A stretch of 64,000 nt of DNA from Opisthorchis felineus. Taxonomy: Eukaryota; Platyhelminthes; Trematoda; Opisthorchiida; Opisthorchiidae. The stretch covers positions 178,893 to 242,892 of the forward strand of contig SJOL01007296.1 in NCBI GenBank assembly GCA_004794785.1. The letters run 5' to 3'. A program made the translations under genes and the position numbers. The notes under the pieces were generated by a model that ran no database searches, was not told the origin of the DNA, and saw only the letters and a program-made list of their open reading frames with translations. This document shows positions 20,448 through 32,771 of this stretch, piece after piece; the first letter of the stretch is position 1, and each line of letters starts with the position of its first letter.

Positions 20448-22739
20448 GTCAATTTATTACGACGCGCAAAACTCCATAGGTTAGTGGGATTTACCAATCG
20501 GAATTAATGGTCACCTTATAGCAGAGAGAACCGGTGTGGGAAAGGGGAAGTGGCTGATTGGATTTTAGATTTGATTTTAGGGGGTTGGTAGTATATGTGC
20601 TCACATGAGTGTGATGCGGGTTTTGATTCCGACCGGAATCCGTTTCCGGATTCGTCCATCACATCGAGCTGACAACACGTACAGGTAAGTTACACTGAAC
20701 AACCCGTGCAACCAGCTAAATGCCCTCTACGTGGGGTAAAATGAGGAAGTAAACAGTAGGGACACGTCTGAAACCAACGGCATACCAACTGGTGGCCCCT
20801 ACTGGCAAACTAAGTGTGCTAACTAAAGAGTGCACATAGAGCATATGCCAAGGTGGCGGCAAAACCCCCGGGGCATAAGTAGCTACTTGGTGCTAGGCAT
20901 TATTCAGCTTTGTCTGTACAGCTACGGTCATATTGAGTCACTCCCAGCGCCTTTGTGGACTTGGTACTCCGGCATGTCTGCAGTATTAGAGCGGGTCGTT
21001 TCCAGAAGTCATCATTTCTCCGCCTAGTGTTGAATTGGTGCAAATAGAATGGTCGCTGTGGAGTGGCATTCTGTGCAATTTAATTCCTTTTTTCAACGGT
21101 ATACATGACAACTACGGAGTTGAAATTCATAGTCTTCTCAGTGCGTTTTGTGTTTTAATTTCGAAATGGTAAATGTTAAGTGGTTATATTCTATGCACCA
21201 TAACCGAATTGCCACCATTGTTACTTCGGATGTAACTCAGTCGATCTAGTTATGCAAATTGGCTGAGCCAATCTGGTGAATTGCTGATGCCATAATTGTG
21301 TAATACATGAAATCATCAACCATTTGTTTCATCATTCCGGATACAGTCGAAATTCCGCTATTCAAATTGGTAAATCCGCCTTTCTGCTAAGACCTGCCAA
21401 GTTTGTCAAAATGAAAGAGATCCCATCGGTCATTGAATTTATATTTAGACTGGAAGATTCAACGGCATCAATTTCCACGTGTTCCTTCTGAAGACTAATT
21501 CAGATGAGACAAACTAGGGGAACATTCGAGAAAGTTTTTGAAATTTTCGAAATTTTCAATTTTTAATCAGCGTTTTGAGGACAAAAGCCCATCACGTGAT
21601 TATTCAATGTGGATGGTTACAGATGTCATTTCCGCATAACCATTGTAAAGGAAGTTCGTACATTGGGCGTATTCAAACCTATATACTTAAATAACTACAT
21701 TCTTTTCAGCAAAGTCTACAAAAGCGTACACGTTTTGGTTTATCGTGGAATCACCCAACATCGGAAAAAATTAACAGAGTCCAAAAATATATGCGTTTTA
21801 GAACTCATGCAGCACTCTGACTGAGATGAATATATATAGGTTCTCGCTTAGCCAGCGATCTTGCCTACATATACAGCTCTAGTGGCAAGCAGAAATTGCT
21901 TACCAAGCTTTGGACTCAGTGGTTGGGCAAGATCTAGTATGCGAGCCAATCGTTGAACTTCCCGGAGCCGCACCATTCAATCAGAAAATGAAGCCCTAGT
22001 GATGGCCGACCACGAAAGTAGCCGGTTCTGTATCACTCTTTGATTTGTACCTTAAGGATGATCTATGCCTTCCAAACGACGATATTGCAGTCGTCAACGT
22101 TGATTATCCATTCGTACCGAAGGAACCATATCCGAGTCACCAAAGCAAACAAACGGTCGCACGAAACGCCCACATTCAATCATCCGTTAGCCAAAATGTG
22201 AAAGACGTTCTGATAATTTTATGCGTTAAACCGAACGGGACTTTGTTGTCAGCACATTGGCACTTGATCCAATGCTGAGTGTTAAAACGACGGGATGTGT
22301 CAGATTCAGCCCTCTTTCGGTCGACAGGCACAAAATGGTTCACCATACAGTTCTGTCTGGCTATTACGACACTGTCCACTACGGGGAACAGAGTGCCGAT
22401 ATAACTAACAAATACTATTTGCTGGTAAGCCTTTTCTTCAACCCAGTAGCATGCTTACACACCAAAAACGAGCGGTGCATATCCTACAGACAAAGGCCAG
22501 AGGAATAATAGATTTCAGCAGCTCAGCACATCCCACAATCTGTTTGATCTCCCAGACTCCAGTTGATAAAAGGCTTTACTATGTCTCTTGGCTACAGTAA
22601 TCCGTTCAAAACAACGTAACGATTTCTAAATTCCAGCCATCAAAGTATCAAACCGGCTTTGGTTGCTTCTGTCTACTTTTTGGACGGGCTTGGTTGGGGA
22701 ATTTTTAAATGCCTAACTATCCTCCCCCTCATCCATTTA
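20448..22739. other. Region upstream of the lectin-like gene; nothing firm
   Basis: The promoter of the minus-strand gene should lie just right of 20447, but I see no clear TATA box. A short perfect hairpin (GAATCCG, 4-base loop, CGGATTC) occurs at 20636-20653, about 190 bp upstream of the start. The rest is AT-rich sequence with short frames that I do not recognise. Confidence 0.35.
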
Positions 22740-23080
22740 TTGAACCATCCCTTCCGCCCCCAAAAATACAACTACCTCAACGGCCACATTAGTGATCAAG
22801 AACATCCCATGCGTCAATTTCTATCATGCTGGCCAAATGTTGATGCACCATGGTAAGATCATCTGCCGAATTTTCTCCATTATCCTTCACAATAAATCAC
22901 CGATAGTCCTCGGTCTAGTATACTCCCATCCTAATGTTACAAAATCCGATGGAAACTTTGAAGTTTATTTCTGTAGGTTGATGAAGGCGGTTGACTCGAC
23001 TGACGCTGAAAGCAACAACCATTGGTATTGATACCTAGAGGAGCTACAGCTTAGACAGGGCAGTCATATTCAGTAAGATG
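22740..23080 (+). pseudogene. Possible LINE endonuclease relic
   Basis: The frame at 22792-23031 reads SPIVLGLVYSHPNVTKSDG, similar to the 'pilig.vYRpPn.t..d' strand of apurinic-like LINE endonucleases. After about 40 residues comes SNNHWY, a stop, and EELQLRQGSHIQ, in the place of 'DFN...inW......gS..q'. Spacing and order fit CR1/Jockey-type endonucleases, but catalytic residues are lost and the match is short. An alternative is chance similarity. Confidence 0.35.
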
Positions 23081-25495
23081 TATATGATACCTAATTCAGA
23101 CAACGCGAGTGATATCTGATAACTTGTCAACAGCCTGTTCTAACCATGTCGCTCACTGTGATGAATGCTGGCTGCGCTGTTGTTCACGGCTGTTTACTTG
23201 CCATTCTGAATGAAAAATACTCTGAAACTAGAAGCTCGTGGAGCAAAAGGGAGGTATTTACAAGCATCTGGTGCCGGAGTTAAAAGAGCATATTGTTCGA
23301 ATGATACTCTGAAGGAAGGTACTTCTCTGGCAGCTTGCATGAGCCGATATGCAAGAACACCATTACACTGGACTAATGGAGGTATTTGGTGACTCTGGGA
23401 ATGCAGCAAGTTGTCTAACCGCGATATTTCCCACAAAGATGTTTAAAAATGGTCTCCTCCTCCTATTTAATTCAAGCATTTGTCGGAACAGTAGGATGTA
23501 ACAATAAACGAGTGCTTCATGTTCGAGGCTAAATTTTCCTCACAAATCATTACTTATTTTTTAGCATGTGGACCCATTCGAGTGTAGCAACCCTGGGTGG
23601 AGTAAAATCGGTTCCATTCAAATGGCTGTTGCTTGTAAGAAGGGGTTGCTTATTGTCGAGCGTGCACTATAAGTGTAACCGTTTCGAGTTTGAGATGATG
23701 GAGCTCCCTAGTGTAGGTTGTCGTATCTTGATTTGGACTATCCAAACTTTACCGTAAGACACATTTTTTTAGTATATTAGTAGGACCAAAACCTGACAGC
23801 TGGTCTCGGTGTTCTTGATCATTAGATTAAGGTCATTAACCTATCGCTTTAGCGACATGAAATTTTCACAGAGGAGCAAGGGAAAAATCAACACCGAAGA
23901 GCTGGGGATAGTCGAAGTAATAAGAGTTAGGTGGACGTTGATAAGATTAGCGGCTGGCTCTTGACTGTTTAGTCTAAGTAACCAAATGTACCTAAAAGCA
24001 TGCCTTGATTAACCTTTACTTGCGAAGAGAAGAAGATCTTGACTACGCAACGACCTAAAGTTTTCAAAGAATCAACTGAAATGCAAAGACTTCCGAGCCA
24101 TACAACGTTTATTTCTAAGAACCTAAAGGGTGTTTGAGGTGGACCATCACTGAAGTTCGCTAGGGAAGACAAACCATAGTTTAGTTTTCATATTCTACTT
24201 TCTGATAATGGTGGCAAAGAATTGAGACAACGTAATAATTGCAGATGGTCCGTAGCCTGGCTTGAATACACACATTGAGAACAGCTTTCATGCTTGTTTC
24301 CAGAATGCCTGAATTAAGCGCAATATGATTTGGCCTCAGAAGCATTGAAAATGGCCCCAAAAGGGGTATTCTTAATCGTATCGCCATCTTCGTCCTCCTA
24401 AAACGCTAAAAAATCACTCCAAAGCGCGGCAAATATAATCATGGGAAAGCAATGCGGTAAAATGCAGTACCCAATCTTGCTGAATATGATGCATAGTAGA
24501 AGTGAAGTGAGCTAAAATTCAGATGCATGTGATAAAAATCATCTGTCATGTTTTAAGGGAGCTCCATCAAGGTAACACGGAGAGTTTGCCTTCCACCGGT
24601 CTTTCTGGTTTTCAGCTGAGGAAGACGGTTTTACCCTTATTCCTTGCACTCAACCAAACTCCGTGCTATCATTTTACTTGATAAAATTTACTCTATTTGT
24701 TTTCTGAATGTTCATCAGGCTTTCCTCTTTCGGTGTTGGCGGTTCAATGAGGATTAGTGTAAACCCGTTCTGTGAGCGGTTGATGTTGGTCGCATTAGGA
24801 CTTGTGTCCGCCATTTCTGTAAACTCAAAGGAACATACTGGGCAGATTCCCTTTAGTTATTGTCTTAAAGTCAGCTAATGAAGCTCCATTTATATCAGAA
24901 TCAACGAATCTTTCGCAAGCCGTTGTGCACCTTTATGGCACCATAAATGTTAGGACCGAAATCTGATTCCAAGCAACTCGTTAAAAATAAAATTCCAATA
25001 GCATGTGGTGTCCTTTTTATGAGGTACTGCAATAGAGTGGCATCGACAAAAATCAGGATGCATTGAGCGAAGTTCCACAATAAACAATTCAGCTTTTTTG
25101 AACGGGGATATCCCACAAGTTGTGAATGGATATAAATGATGTTTACAGTAAGGATACCGTTCGGTTACGAGAAGCTCAACAGCCAGTTTCGTTTTGCCCC
25201 ATAACTGTGTCATCGACGGGACAAGTGACCCTGTAATTCTCGACTGTGGACGTTTGACCATAAGACCACAAGCTTGCTGAGCTGTTCTCAAATTTGAGTA
25301 TAAATTAAGTGCAAAGTTTGGTGTAAACAATTACCGACTGACTACTGGTGAACAATCACAATGTTCCGCATGAACAACCATTGATTCTTGTGGAGCGCCT
25401 CATGTGCATCTAGTCGCTGTCCTGGACTTTACTGGATAATCACAGCAAAAATTTTGCTTGACCCATAAATTAGCACCAAAACTAGTTTTGCTGTG
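23081..25495. other. No recognisable feature
   Basis: AT-rich sequence. The frames present are short (up to about 126 codons at 24950-25330, minus) and show no domain motif I can name. Confidence 0.3.
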
Positions 25496-25496
25496 A

Positions 25497-25580
25497 ATTA
25501 CAACCACTTGCATACCAATTTGGTTTTGACGGGAGACTCACCTGGAAACCAGCTGAATCTCTCGTTTGTGATGTGTCTAA
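25497..25580 (+). repeat. MITE-like family: isolated central module
   Basis: CTTGCATACCAATTTGG, then TTTTGACGGGAGACTCACC, TGGAAACCAGCTGAATCTCT and CGTTTGTGATG: the central module of the palindromic family, standing alone about 80 bp before a fuller copy. Confidence 0.65.
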
Positions 25581-25661
25581 GCAACTGAATTATCTGCACC
25601 AGGTCGCCTCATGTTCTATTTGGTGCCATGTTCAAGATATCGCGATACATGTGTAGACTTA

Positions 25662-26034
25662 ATACACTACTCATAAGGTTGCTGAAAACTCTTCGATAGC
25701 CTATGACCAGTTTCGCCTTTCTTGGGTCTCATCAGATAGGCACAGTCCCCCAGTATCCGTCAACCTTATGTTCTAGTTGAACCAAAATTTCACGAAATTA
25801 GCGAACTACACTCATTCGCATACCAATTCAGTTTTGACGGGAGGCTCACCTGGAAACCACCTGAATCTCTTGTTTATGATGTTGAGTGACGAAGATGAGT
25901 ATATTGATCGAAGTTCGTGCACTTTCGGCTCAAGTACAGCACAGGGTTAACGGAATCTCGGGGACTGCGCCTATCTGATAAGCCCCAAGTTGTGGGTTGT
26001 CGAGAAATCTTCAGTAAACTTATGATTAATGTGA
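25662..26034 (+). mobile_element. Palindromic MITE-like element, fullest copy
   Basis: The left terminus ATACACTACTCATAAGGTT (from 25662) and the right terminus, read on the minus strand as TCACATTAATCATAAGTTT, are inverted repeats. Pairing continues inward for about 140 bp per side: TATGACCAGTTTCGCC against CAACCCACAACTTGGGG, ATCAGATAGGCACAGTCCCC against ATCAGATAGGCGCAGTCCCC, and GTTCTAGTTGAACC against GCTGTACTTGAGCC. The centre carries the GACGGGAGGCTCACCTGG module. The length is about 373 bp and there is no coding capacity. The form is that of a foldback or MITE element mobilised by a transposase encoded elsewhere; I cannot name the superfamily. Confidence 0.75.
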
Positions 26035-28249
26035 CGCGTCAATAGAGATGTGATGCTGTGTAGAGGTAGCTAATATGATCTGAATAACGATTCATCTCGA
26101 TGGTAGCAGCGTTGACTTTACCAACTACAGCAAATGCATGGGAAAAAACGACAGTTACCTCTGCGTGACCAATGTAAGCCGAGTGATCGGATAGTTTGAA
26201 TCATACACCAGGGATCTCCGACAATCAACAAACTTGTCCTGTGCAGATCATACTCGAAATCGTCTGGCCCTTTCCTGGAGGGGATAGATAATACGGAATC
26301 TCTTGTGGGTACCAGACTGCCTCGAAGATAGCAGGATAGCAGGATAGCAGTGAACTGCGGTAGAATTCATATTTCTGCCCAACTCTGCAGTGGCTTCCCT
26401 TTGAATCCATTGTTTGTAGAGTCCCACAGCATTACCAAAACCTTCGCTTGAAATTTCGCAAAAAAACATAACCGTGTCTATTTGCGTCACTCGCTATCTA
26501 CCAGGATGGAGTGTTGCTTTGAAAACATTAGGCGACACAACACAACTACAGTGATATTTGCTGGACAATAAGAAAAAACTGATTCACGGGAGAGAACACC
26601 CCCCAGAGAGCCTGTGTGTTCTATCTATTTCCCTAATAAGACACTTGCGGTACCTGTCAAAATCTAGGGGTTTGAAATGTATATACATCCAAAGGGCAAT
26701 TAAGAGTGAGGTTGTTCTGGTTATTTCAAAAACCCATTCAAGGAGAAGGCGGGTACGGACAACCAGAGAATTCAAAACAGCAACCGCACAAACACAACTC
26801 ATTCTTTGAATATGGATATCCAGGGTCTGTAGTTTTCTAGAATTGCCCCTCTTGCCAACCACTTCCAGCCAACATTGCTCGATAAGAGTTCCGCCGAAAG
26901 CAGTACACTTGCGTAAAGCATGAGAACGCACCACTTATTCCATGTGTGGAAGTAGACTAAAAGGCATTCAGAGCACTGATAAGCAGATGAAGCGGAAAAG
27001 AAAATGAAATAATCTAAATAGATTTTCAACCATTGCTGACCATTGACTATGATTGGAGAAGCTTGATTGTGAAGATAAGCATTAAAAATTGTCATTTGTT
27101 GTCATCTTTTGTGCCTGTCGTTACTCGAGCTGAAAAACTTTGATTTTTCTATCTCAAACAGCGCTTCAACCCTAAAGCACGCTCTCCACAAATCGCTCAG
27201 AGCTGTTTTCGACCGGTCACTTATGTCGGAGTACAACTTGTCCTAACTCCCCCGGAGTAATTCTCGAAAAAGCGTGGACTGACACATTCCCCCCTTCCAA
27301 ACGCGGTTGAATTAAAACTGCTTCAAGTGACTCCGAATGACCCTTTAGGATATACCGAAAAAACTCAAGAAAATCTACAGATAAATGGGATGTGAAATGA
27401 AGATTGACGAATGGTCTTCTAGACTACTTTTTCTTTAAAAAACTTTCCATAAATAGAACTGCCCAGTTCCCGCTTGTTTCGAAACTGATGGTGGATGCTG
27501 TGCATATATATGGTCCAAGAAGTTATCGTGCACACCTACAGCATGCATTTATGAGTTTACGGACTCTCTGAGAATAACAAATTCACCAATTTCTGCAGTT
27601 GCCTGGCTACTCTAATCCCTATGATGGCTGAGGAATCAAATCTGATATCTACACAGGACATCATTGAGGTTGCAACACCCATAACGCTATGAAGGCTGTA
27701 TTGGTTCTATTTACTATATTTTATCCCCAGATTAGTTGATACAATACTACCAAAGATTGTGAGCATACGAATTGCATAGTTGTGTAACGGAATTTTGCAT
27801 ATCAACTGCATATCACCAGTGCCTCAAGAATAACCGTCGGATTGTTGGACTAAATTGCTTTACTACATTTAGAAACCGTTATGTCTGATTTCGTTGACTT
27901 TGACGTAAACATATTTGATGTAGATAAAGTAACTGTGATGCATATTTTCTACTCACTCAGTTGTATACCAGCAGGATATTATAGAGTTTCGGAGGATATT
28001 ACGGTTGCTGCAAGCAGTGCTCTAAGTTAATCCCAAAAATGTGTTTCAGTTTGTGTTTCGATGCTCTCATGGGCCCAGTTAGGGCTATTTTTGAACCCGT
28101 CTATATGGACAATACTACTTTATTGTTGGCAAATTGCATTCATTTAGAAATTAAGTTGGTGTTATTGGAAGACTCAATTGAACTGCAGCTAAAACTCTCG
28201 CGTATGATATTCCCACGCAAAATACAAGTCCATCGGAAAAGTAAAAACC
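26035..28249. other. No recognisable gene
   Basis: AT-rich sequence with short frames. A micro-tandem of AGGATAGC units (three copies) lies at about 26330-26349. The antisense pair of frames at 26558-26934 shows no known motif. Confidence 0.3.
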
Positions 28250-28336
28250 GCGCCCACCTTCTGAGCTTAAAGAAGGTCAAAACCGGTCGTTGTTCATTGG
28301 AATGTCTTCAGCAACCTTATGAGTAGTGTGTTTCGT
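28250..28336 (+). repeat. MITE-like family: right-end fragment
   Basis: AGAAGGTCAAAACCGGTCGTTG, then TCTTCAGCAACCTTATGAG and TAGTGTG: the right terminus of the family in plus orientation (reverse complement of CACACTACTCATAAGGTTGC). Only about 85 bp survive. Confidence 0.6.
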
Positions 28337-31300
28337 CAAGGAAGCAAAGTTCCTCTGTATTAGAAAGACCATTCAGAAGTAGGTACGCTAATCCTACCTT
28401 CTGGACATTTTGTTTCCTGAAGACTGTGATGCTAATACGTGATTGACTGACAAGCCCACTAAGTGAATATAATATCATTAGACCAGGAAAACCAGTGGTC
28501 TAGGTAAGATAGTCTTTATTCTAGTTCAGAAGAAGACTACACTTTATGTTTTTACTCTGGTTCCGACAAGTGACACATCCGAATATGAACCAACTTCCTC
28601 TTGGTATATGAGCCTTAACTCTCTCATTTGGTTATACTGATAAGCGCCAATCATACTTGTTCCTTTCTGTTTTTGCTAGATGCGCAACCCTGAAATCTTA
28701 GGCCAATAAGGAGCTACGTCCAAGCACAAACTGATGACCAGCTATTTTGTCCTGACTTCTTTCGGACGCACTGAACTCCGTTCAGTTTGGTGCACCTTGC
28801 AATTGGGAGGATGTCGAGTCACAGATAAAAATCTCAACCGCCTGCACGGAAGTTGTTTTGCTCATGCATGACTTCTGTGCTACGAATTGCTTCTTGCTCG
28901 ATTACTGAAGTGTGCTGCTGGCGTGGAGGATTCTATAAGTGAAAAGGTTGGGTCGCGCGATTATTTCTTGCAGACAGTAACATAGTTAGATTTTCTCATA
29001 AAGTATGGGCACGTTTTTCGATGGAATTTATCACTTTCTAACGGGATACACATGTATTCAACGATATATCGCAATATGAAGAGGTTACTTTAAATTTTTT
29101 GTCTAAGGTCTGAATAGCCTGAAGCCACCAGTCTGTGTGGAAACTTGTAGAAGTACTGGTGTCCTGAGTTTCATTTTGTAGCACCACGTGGAATACGTTT
29201 TCCTGCGATAAGGAAACCTCCAAAACTTATTCCAGTAGTGTCCATCTATAACTTGTCTTAAAGTGTCCGGAAATCAGTCAATCAGTAGAGTGCTTGTACC
29301 GATTAATTTCCGGTTATACAAATTTGTAACCTCATTTTCCTATATTCAGGTCTGAAAATTTTAGTTGTACTTGCTGTCAGCCATAGCCGTACACTGTAAA
29401 GTACCAGAAGTTCTCTTACCATTTGCCCAGCGTTCTGCATGCCCAGAATGCTCACAGAAATGGGTGAACACCCATGCGGCCACCTTGCTGTAGAATTCAA
29501 ATGATTACTCCTCCAAAGCACAGCTATGTGTATGCTAAATACTTCCTGGGTGGTTGAAGACCTACTAATTCACCCCGAAGGCTAAGCTAACCAGGTTTAC
29601 GCTATTCTCATAATGTTGACAGCCCACTGCAAGCTGGGTGCGAATCTCAAGCATTTCGAGGATACACATTAAGTTGCACCACAGCATCGATGTTTCCCGT
29701 GAGAATCGCTGGACATCAGAGAATCAACACAAGTATCTGTCTACCCTGAGAATTCGACATACCATCAGGCCACATGGGCTTCCTGCGGTCAACATGAGAA
29801 AGAGTGAGATTTGTTCGCCGGTATCCGAAACAGGAATGAGTTGTGCGATTCAAACAATACTCGAACGCACACTTCAAAATGCACTGTGGAATTTTCTAAC
29901 CATTGCCGCGTCCAACTAGGTTAACCATTGTCCGGGAGCCTTACACGATTTCGTGTGGCCACTGTGTTGTTAAGTGTCTTAAACTGCAGTTCGTGGATCT
30001 TCATTTTCTATGCACGAGATCCAATGCCTCAACGGGGACATAGTTTCAAACGGAATGTTAGCAATCTATGGACCTCGTGGAGTTTGTTAATTGATGGTCG
30101 TCATCATGTTCTCTAAAAGAAGCAACACGTTGTCAAACAACCTCTACTTGAATGTTTTTTTCGCATTCCCGGCAACCTTTTGACCACGCCAAAGATCCTG
30201 GTTTATTCAGGAGAATGAGTTGGTACATACTGAGGCTTTGGGATGGACAATACATAACACTGACCTCAGCACTCAGCTGTACGGCCACATGAACACCCGA
30301 GTATGGTTGCTGATCGAAGAGCACAGTTTAAATTCAGCCGCGTCCTATAGCGACAGGTGCTCTTTGTTTGTCCTTAGTTGATGAAATATGAAGTCGGTGA
30401 AGCTCATTGAGGAGATGTGGGCAAAGAACAAGAAAAACTGGATCAATCATACAGCTGATTATCGCAAAACCAGTTCAACGAGGATGAAAAGTTTTGTAAA
30501 AACAGGCTACGTGAACTAACCGTTGGTGAAATAGACTTCAAAAGCATGCACGTACTACTGGGAAAGTTTTCCAAAATCCAGTAGGGTCTTCCGGCATTCT
30601 CAAGACACGAATTCCCCAAAAAACCGATTCTTGCTTAATTTTTGTGGTGGAACATTCGGTCACTATAATGAAAATCCAGGAATACTCCTAAACGATTTGA
30701 TCTCAAACGGTATGAACTTTCCAGAAAGGTCCTTCAGTAACTGTGGTCTCTATTTGAAAGCAGCATTTAAGTAACGGGTTTTAAATGTTGCAACTTTCAG
30801 CTATGAGTATACAAATAGCCAAATAGTGACCGGATTCTCAATTCCCCTTTCTCAAACGGGATTTTTTTTATACAACTGAAGTCATCCCAAATTTAACCGC
30901 ATAATAGTGCGTATTTTATAACAAACGCTTCTTGTTTTTACATGCGTATGATGAAATTACTTCGTTCTGAACACTCCAAAGTCTATATTTTAGGCGTGTC
31001 ATATGAATTTGGGTTCCCACCCTCAATTATCCAGGTGTCTGCCTGTGGCACATCTCGGTACATCTCGGGAGGTTGAAAGACCTTAGCATTCTGCTCCTAT
31101 TGGATGTCACACAAGGAACTGGGGGACTTCAACTGCCAGTTAGGTAGGCGGTGATATGAAGAGTGAATGGAAAGTCCTACTGTCATGTGCGTTGTGGGTC
31201 ATCCGCACGAGTCGCCCACCTGACATACTACTCGTCCGGGAAGCGAGAAGTCGCGGGTCTGTGTGCGAGTCAAAGACGTTTGTCTTGTCTTTTGTAATAT

Positions 31301-31639
31301 AGATTTGAAAGACTTGAACATTGTTTCGGATGTCATTGCCGTCCATGAGTGCAAATATTTTGTACTGCTGGCTTGCACAGAATCTGTAATATCGAATAAG
31401 AGAGAAAGTAGCTGGTGAGACAGCGTAAGCGCTATTTAGCTCTCGCCACCTGAAAAATTGGAAACCCATTCTATGGCAGTCGACGGAGTGTTTAGAGCCT
31501 AACAAGAGCAGTCATGGTTGAGATTCTCCACTAGATGTGTCAGACAGGACCGATCCAGAGCGTTCAACGGGAGAGATGACCGTTTTGCCGTCTGCTGTTT
31601 GCTACCCCGTACGCAGATATCCGGAGATATCCAGAGACT
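28337..31639. other. No recognisable gene
   Basis: AT-rich. A GC-richer patch at 31190-31260 was examined for a tRNA-like head (reverse strand) but does not satisfy the A- and B-box spacing. Confidence 0.3.
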
Positions 31640-31960
31640 ACTGGTTTGGAGGTTGATTTCGCAGGACCATTCTCCAATATGACTACTCGGAATGACGGAC
31701 GGGGTTGTGTTATGCACTACACTCGCCCACAACACTATCTTGCTCCCAGTCTTCGATCTTCAGGAGTGAACGGGTTGAATTCATTTTTCTCAAGGTCAAG
31801 GTTTACGGGAACCAACCACTACTTCGTCATGCAATTCCAACAGATTTCCGAGTCCATTGTTCGGTAATTATCGTTTTTCTTGATGAAAATCTATCACTGA
31901 GTAAGATAGACAATCTCAAAAACCGCGCTGACTCATTAGAACTCAAACCATTAGGACTGG
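31640..31960 (+). pseudogene. Faint LINE endonuclease-like relic
   Basis: The frame at 31646-31867 contains GRGCVMHYTRPQHYLAPSL, which resembles the 'gRGGVmlYtr..l.' strand of LINE endonucleases. In the adjacent frame SERVEFIFLKVKVYGNQPLL follows, similar to 'ES+W+ki.v.g..pLl'. The similarity needs a frameshift and stops soon after, with no catalytic residues left. Chance resemblance is possible. Confidence 0.3.
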
Positions 31961-32576
31961 GTGGCGTGATTAATGAGTCAAAATCTTATAACCAACAGCA
32001 GAAGAGTCAAATGATCAATTGGCCTTGGGTAGAACGAGAGATTTCGTTTGTCTGGTTCATCGTAAACTAACCGTATTTTTCAACATCGGAGCCCCTAAAT
32101 CAGTTATTTCGGTCCGACACAGACATTCAAGATGCGTAGTTCCCAAACCTAGTCGATTCCTGGATATGGTGCCTGGTGCGTATTGATTTTCACACTAAAC
32201 TGAAAAGACTGAAAATTATCCGAACAGTAGAACATGGAATCTACGAGCTTTTTCACTGGCGAATTGGTTTCCCAGCTTGGCACAGTTTTGCTGACAGGGC
32301 GACAACTTAGCTGAAGTGCACAGTAAATCCTCGATATGGTGGTGAAGCTCGTTTCACCTTAATTTAAATAACATTTATAAAATAACTCTGCATTTTTCTT
32401 GTAAAACTAAATGAAACGAATTGGTCCTCGCGTCATCCGTCACGCTATTTCTTCCCCAAAATTATAATAAAAATGCATTTTTCCCATCTTTCACTCTCTT
32501 ACAGCATGTTTCTTTAACTGCCTACTGCTCAACTTTGTGGGCTCGAGATATTCCACCCAGTTTTCTACTTCAGAGG

Positions 32577-32771
32577 GGATCGAGATCGCTCAGTGGTTAG
32601 AGCGCGAATTTACTGACCTGAAGGTCCGTGGTTCGAACCCGACCTCTGCCTCTCAACTTCCCCTATCTAGGCTTGGGCAACCTGGCAGTATCCCAGTCCT
32701 CGTGCTTCCTTCGGGTGGCATGGCGTCTAGGCACCGACAGGGTGCTACAGCTGAACGATTATTATTATTAC
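32577..32771 (+). mobile_element. tRNA-derived SINE, well preserved
   Basis: The head is tRNA-like, with A box GCTCAGTGGTTAG at 32588-32600 and B box GGTTCGAACCC at 32630-32640, the pol III internal promoter. A body of about 115 bp follows (CTTGGGCAACCTGGCAGTA, then CTCGTGCTTCCTTCGGGTGG) and the tail is (ATT)n at about 32757-32771. Such a simple tail suggests mobilisation by a LINE with the same 3' end. A diverged copy lies at 17930-18125. Confidence 0.9.

Noticed and set aside
23194..23436. Antisense pair of about 80-codon frames
   Set aside because: No motif and no splice partners.
31190..31260. GC-rich tract resembling a tRNA arm
   Set aside because: A and B boxes are not at tRNA spacing on either strand and no cloverleaf forms.
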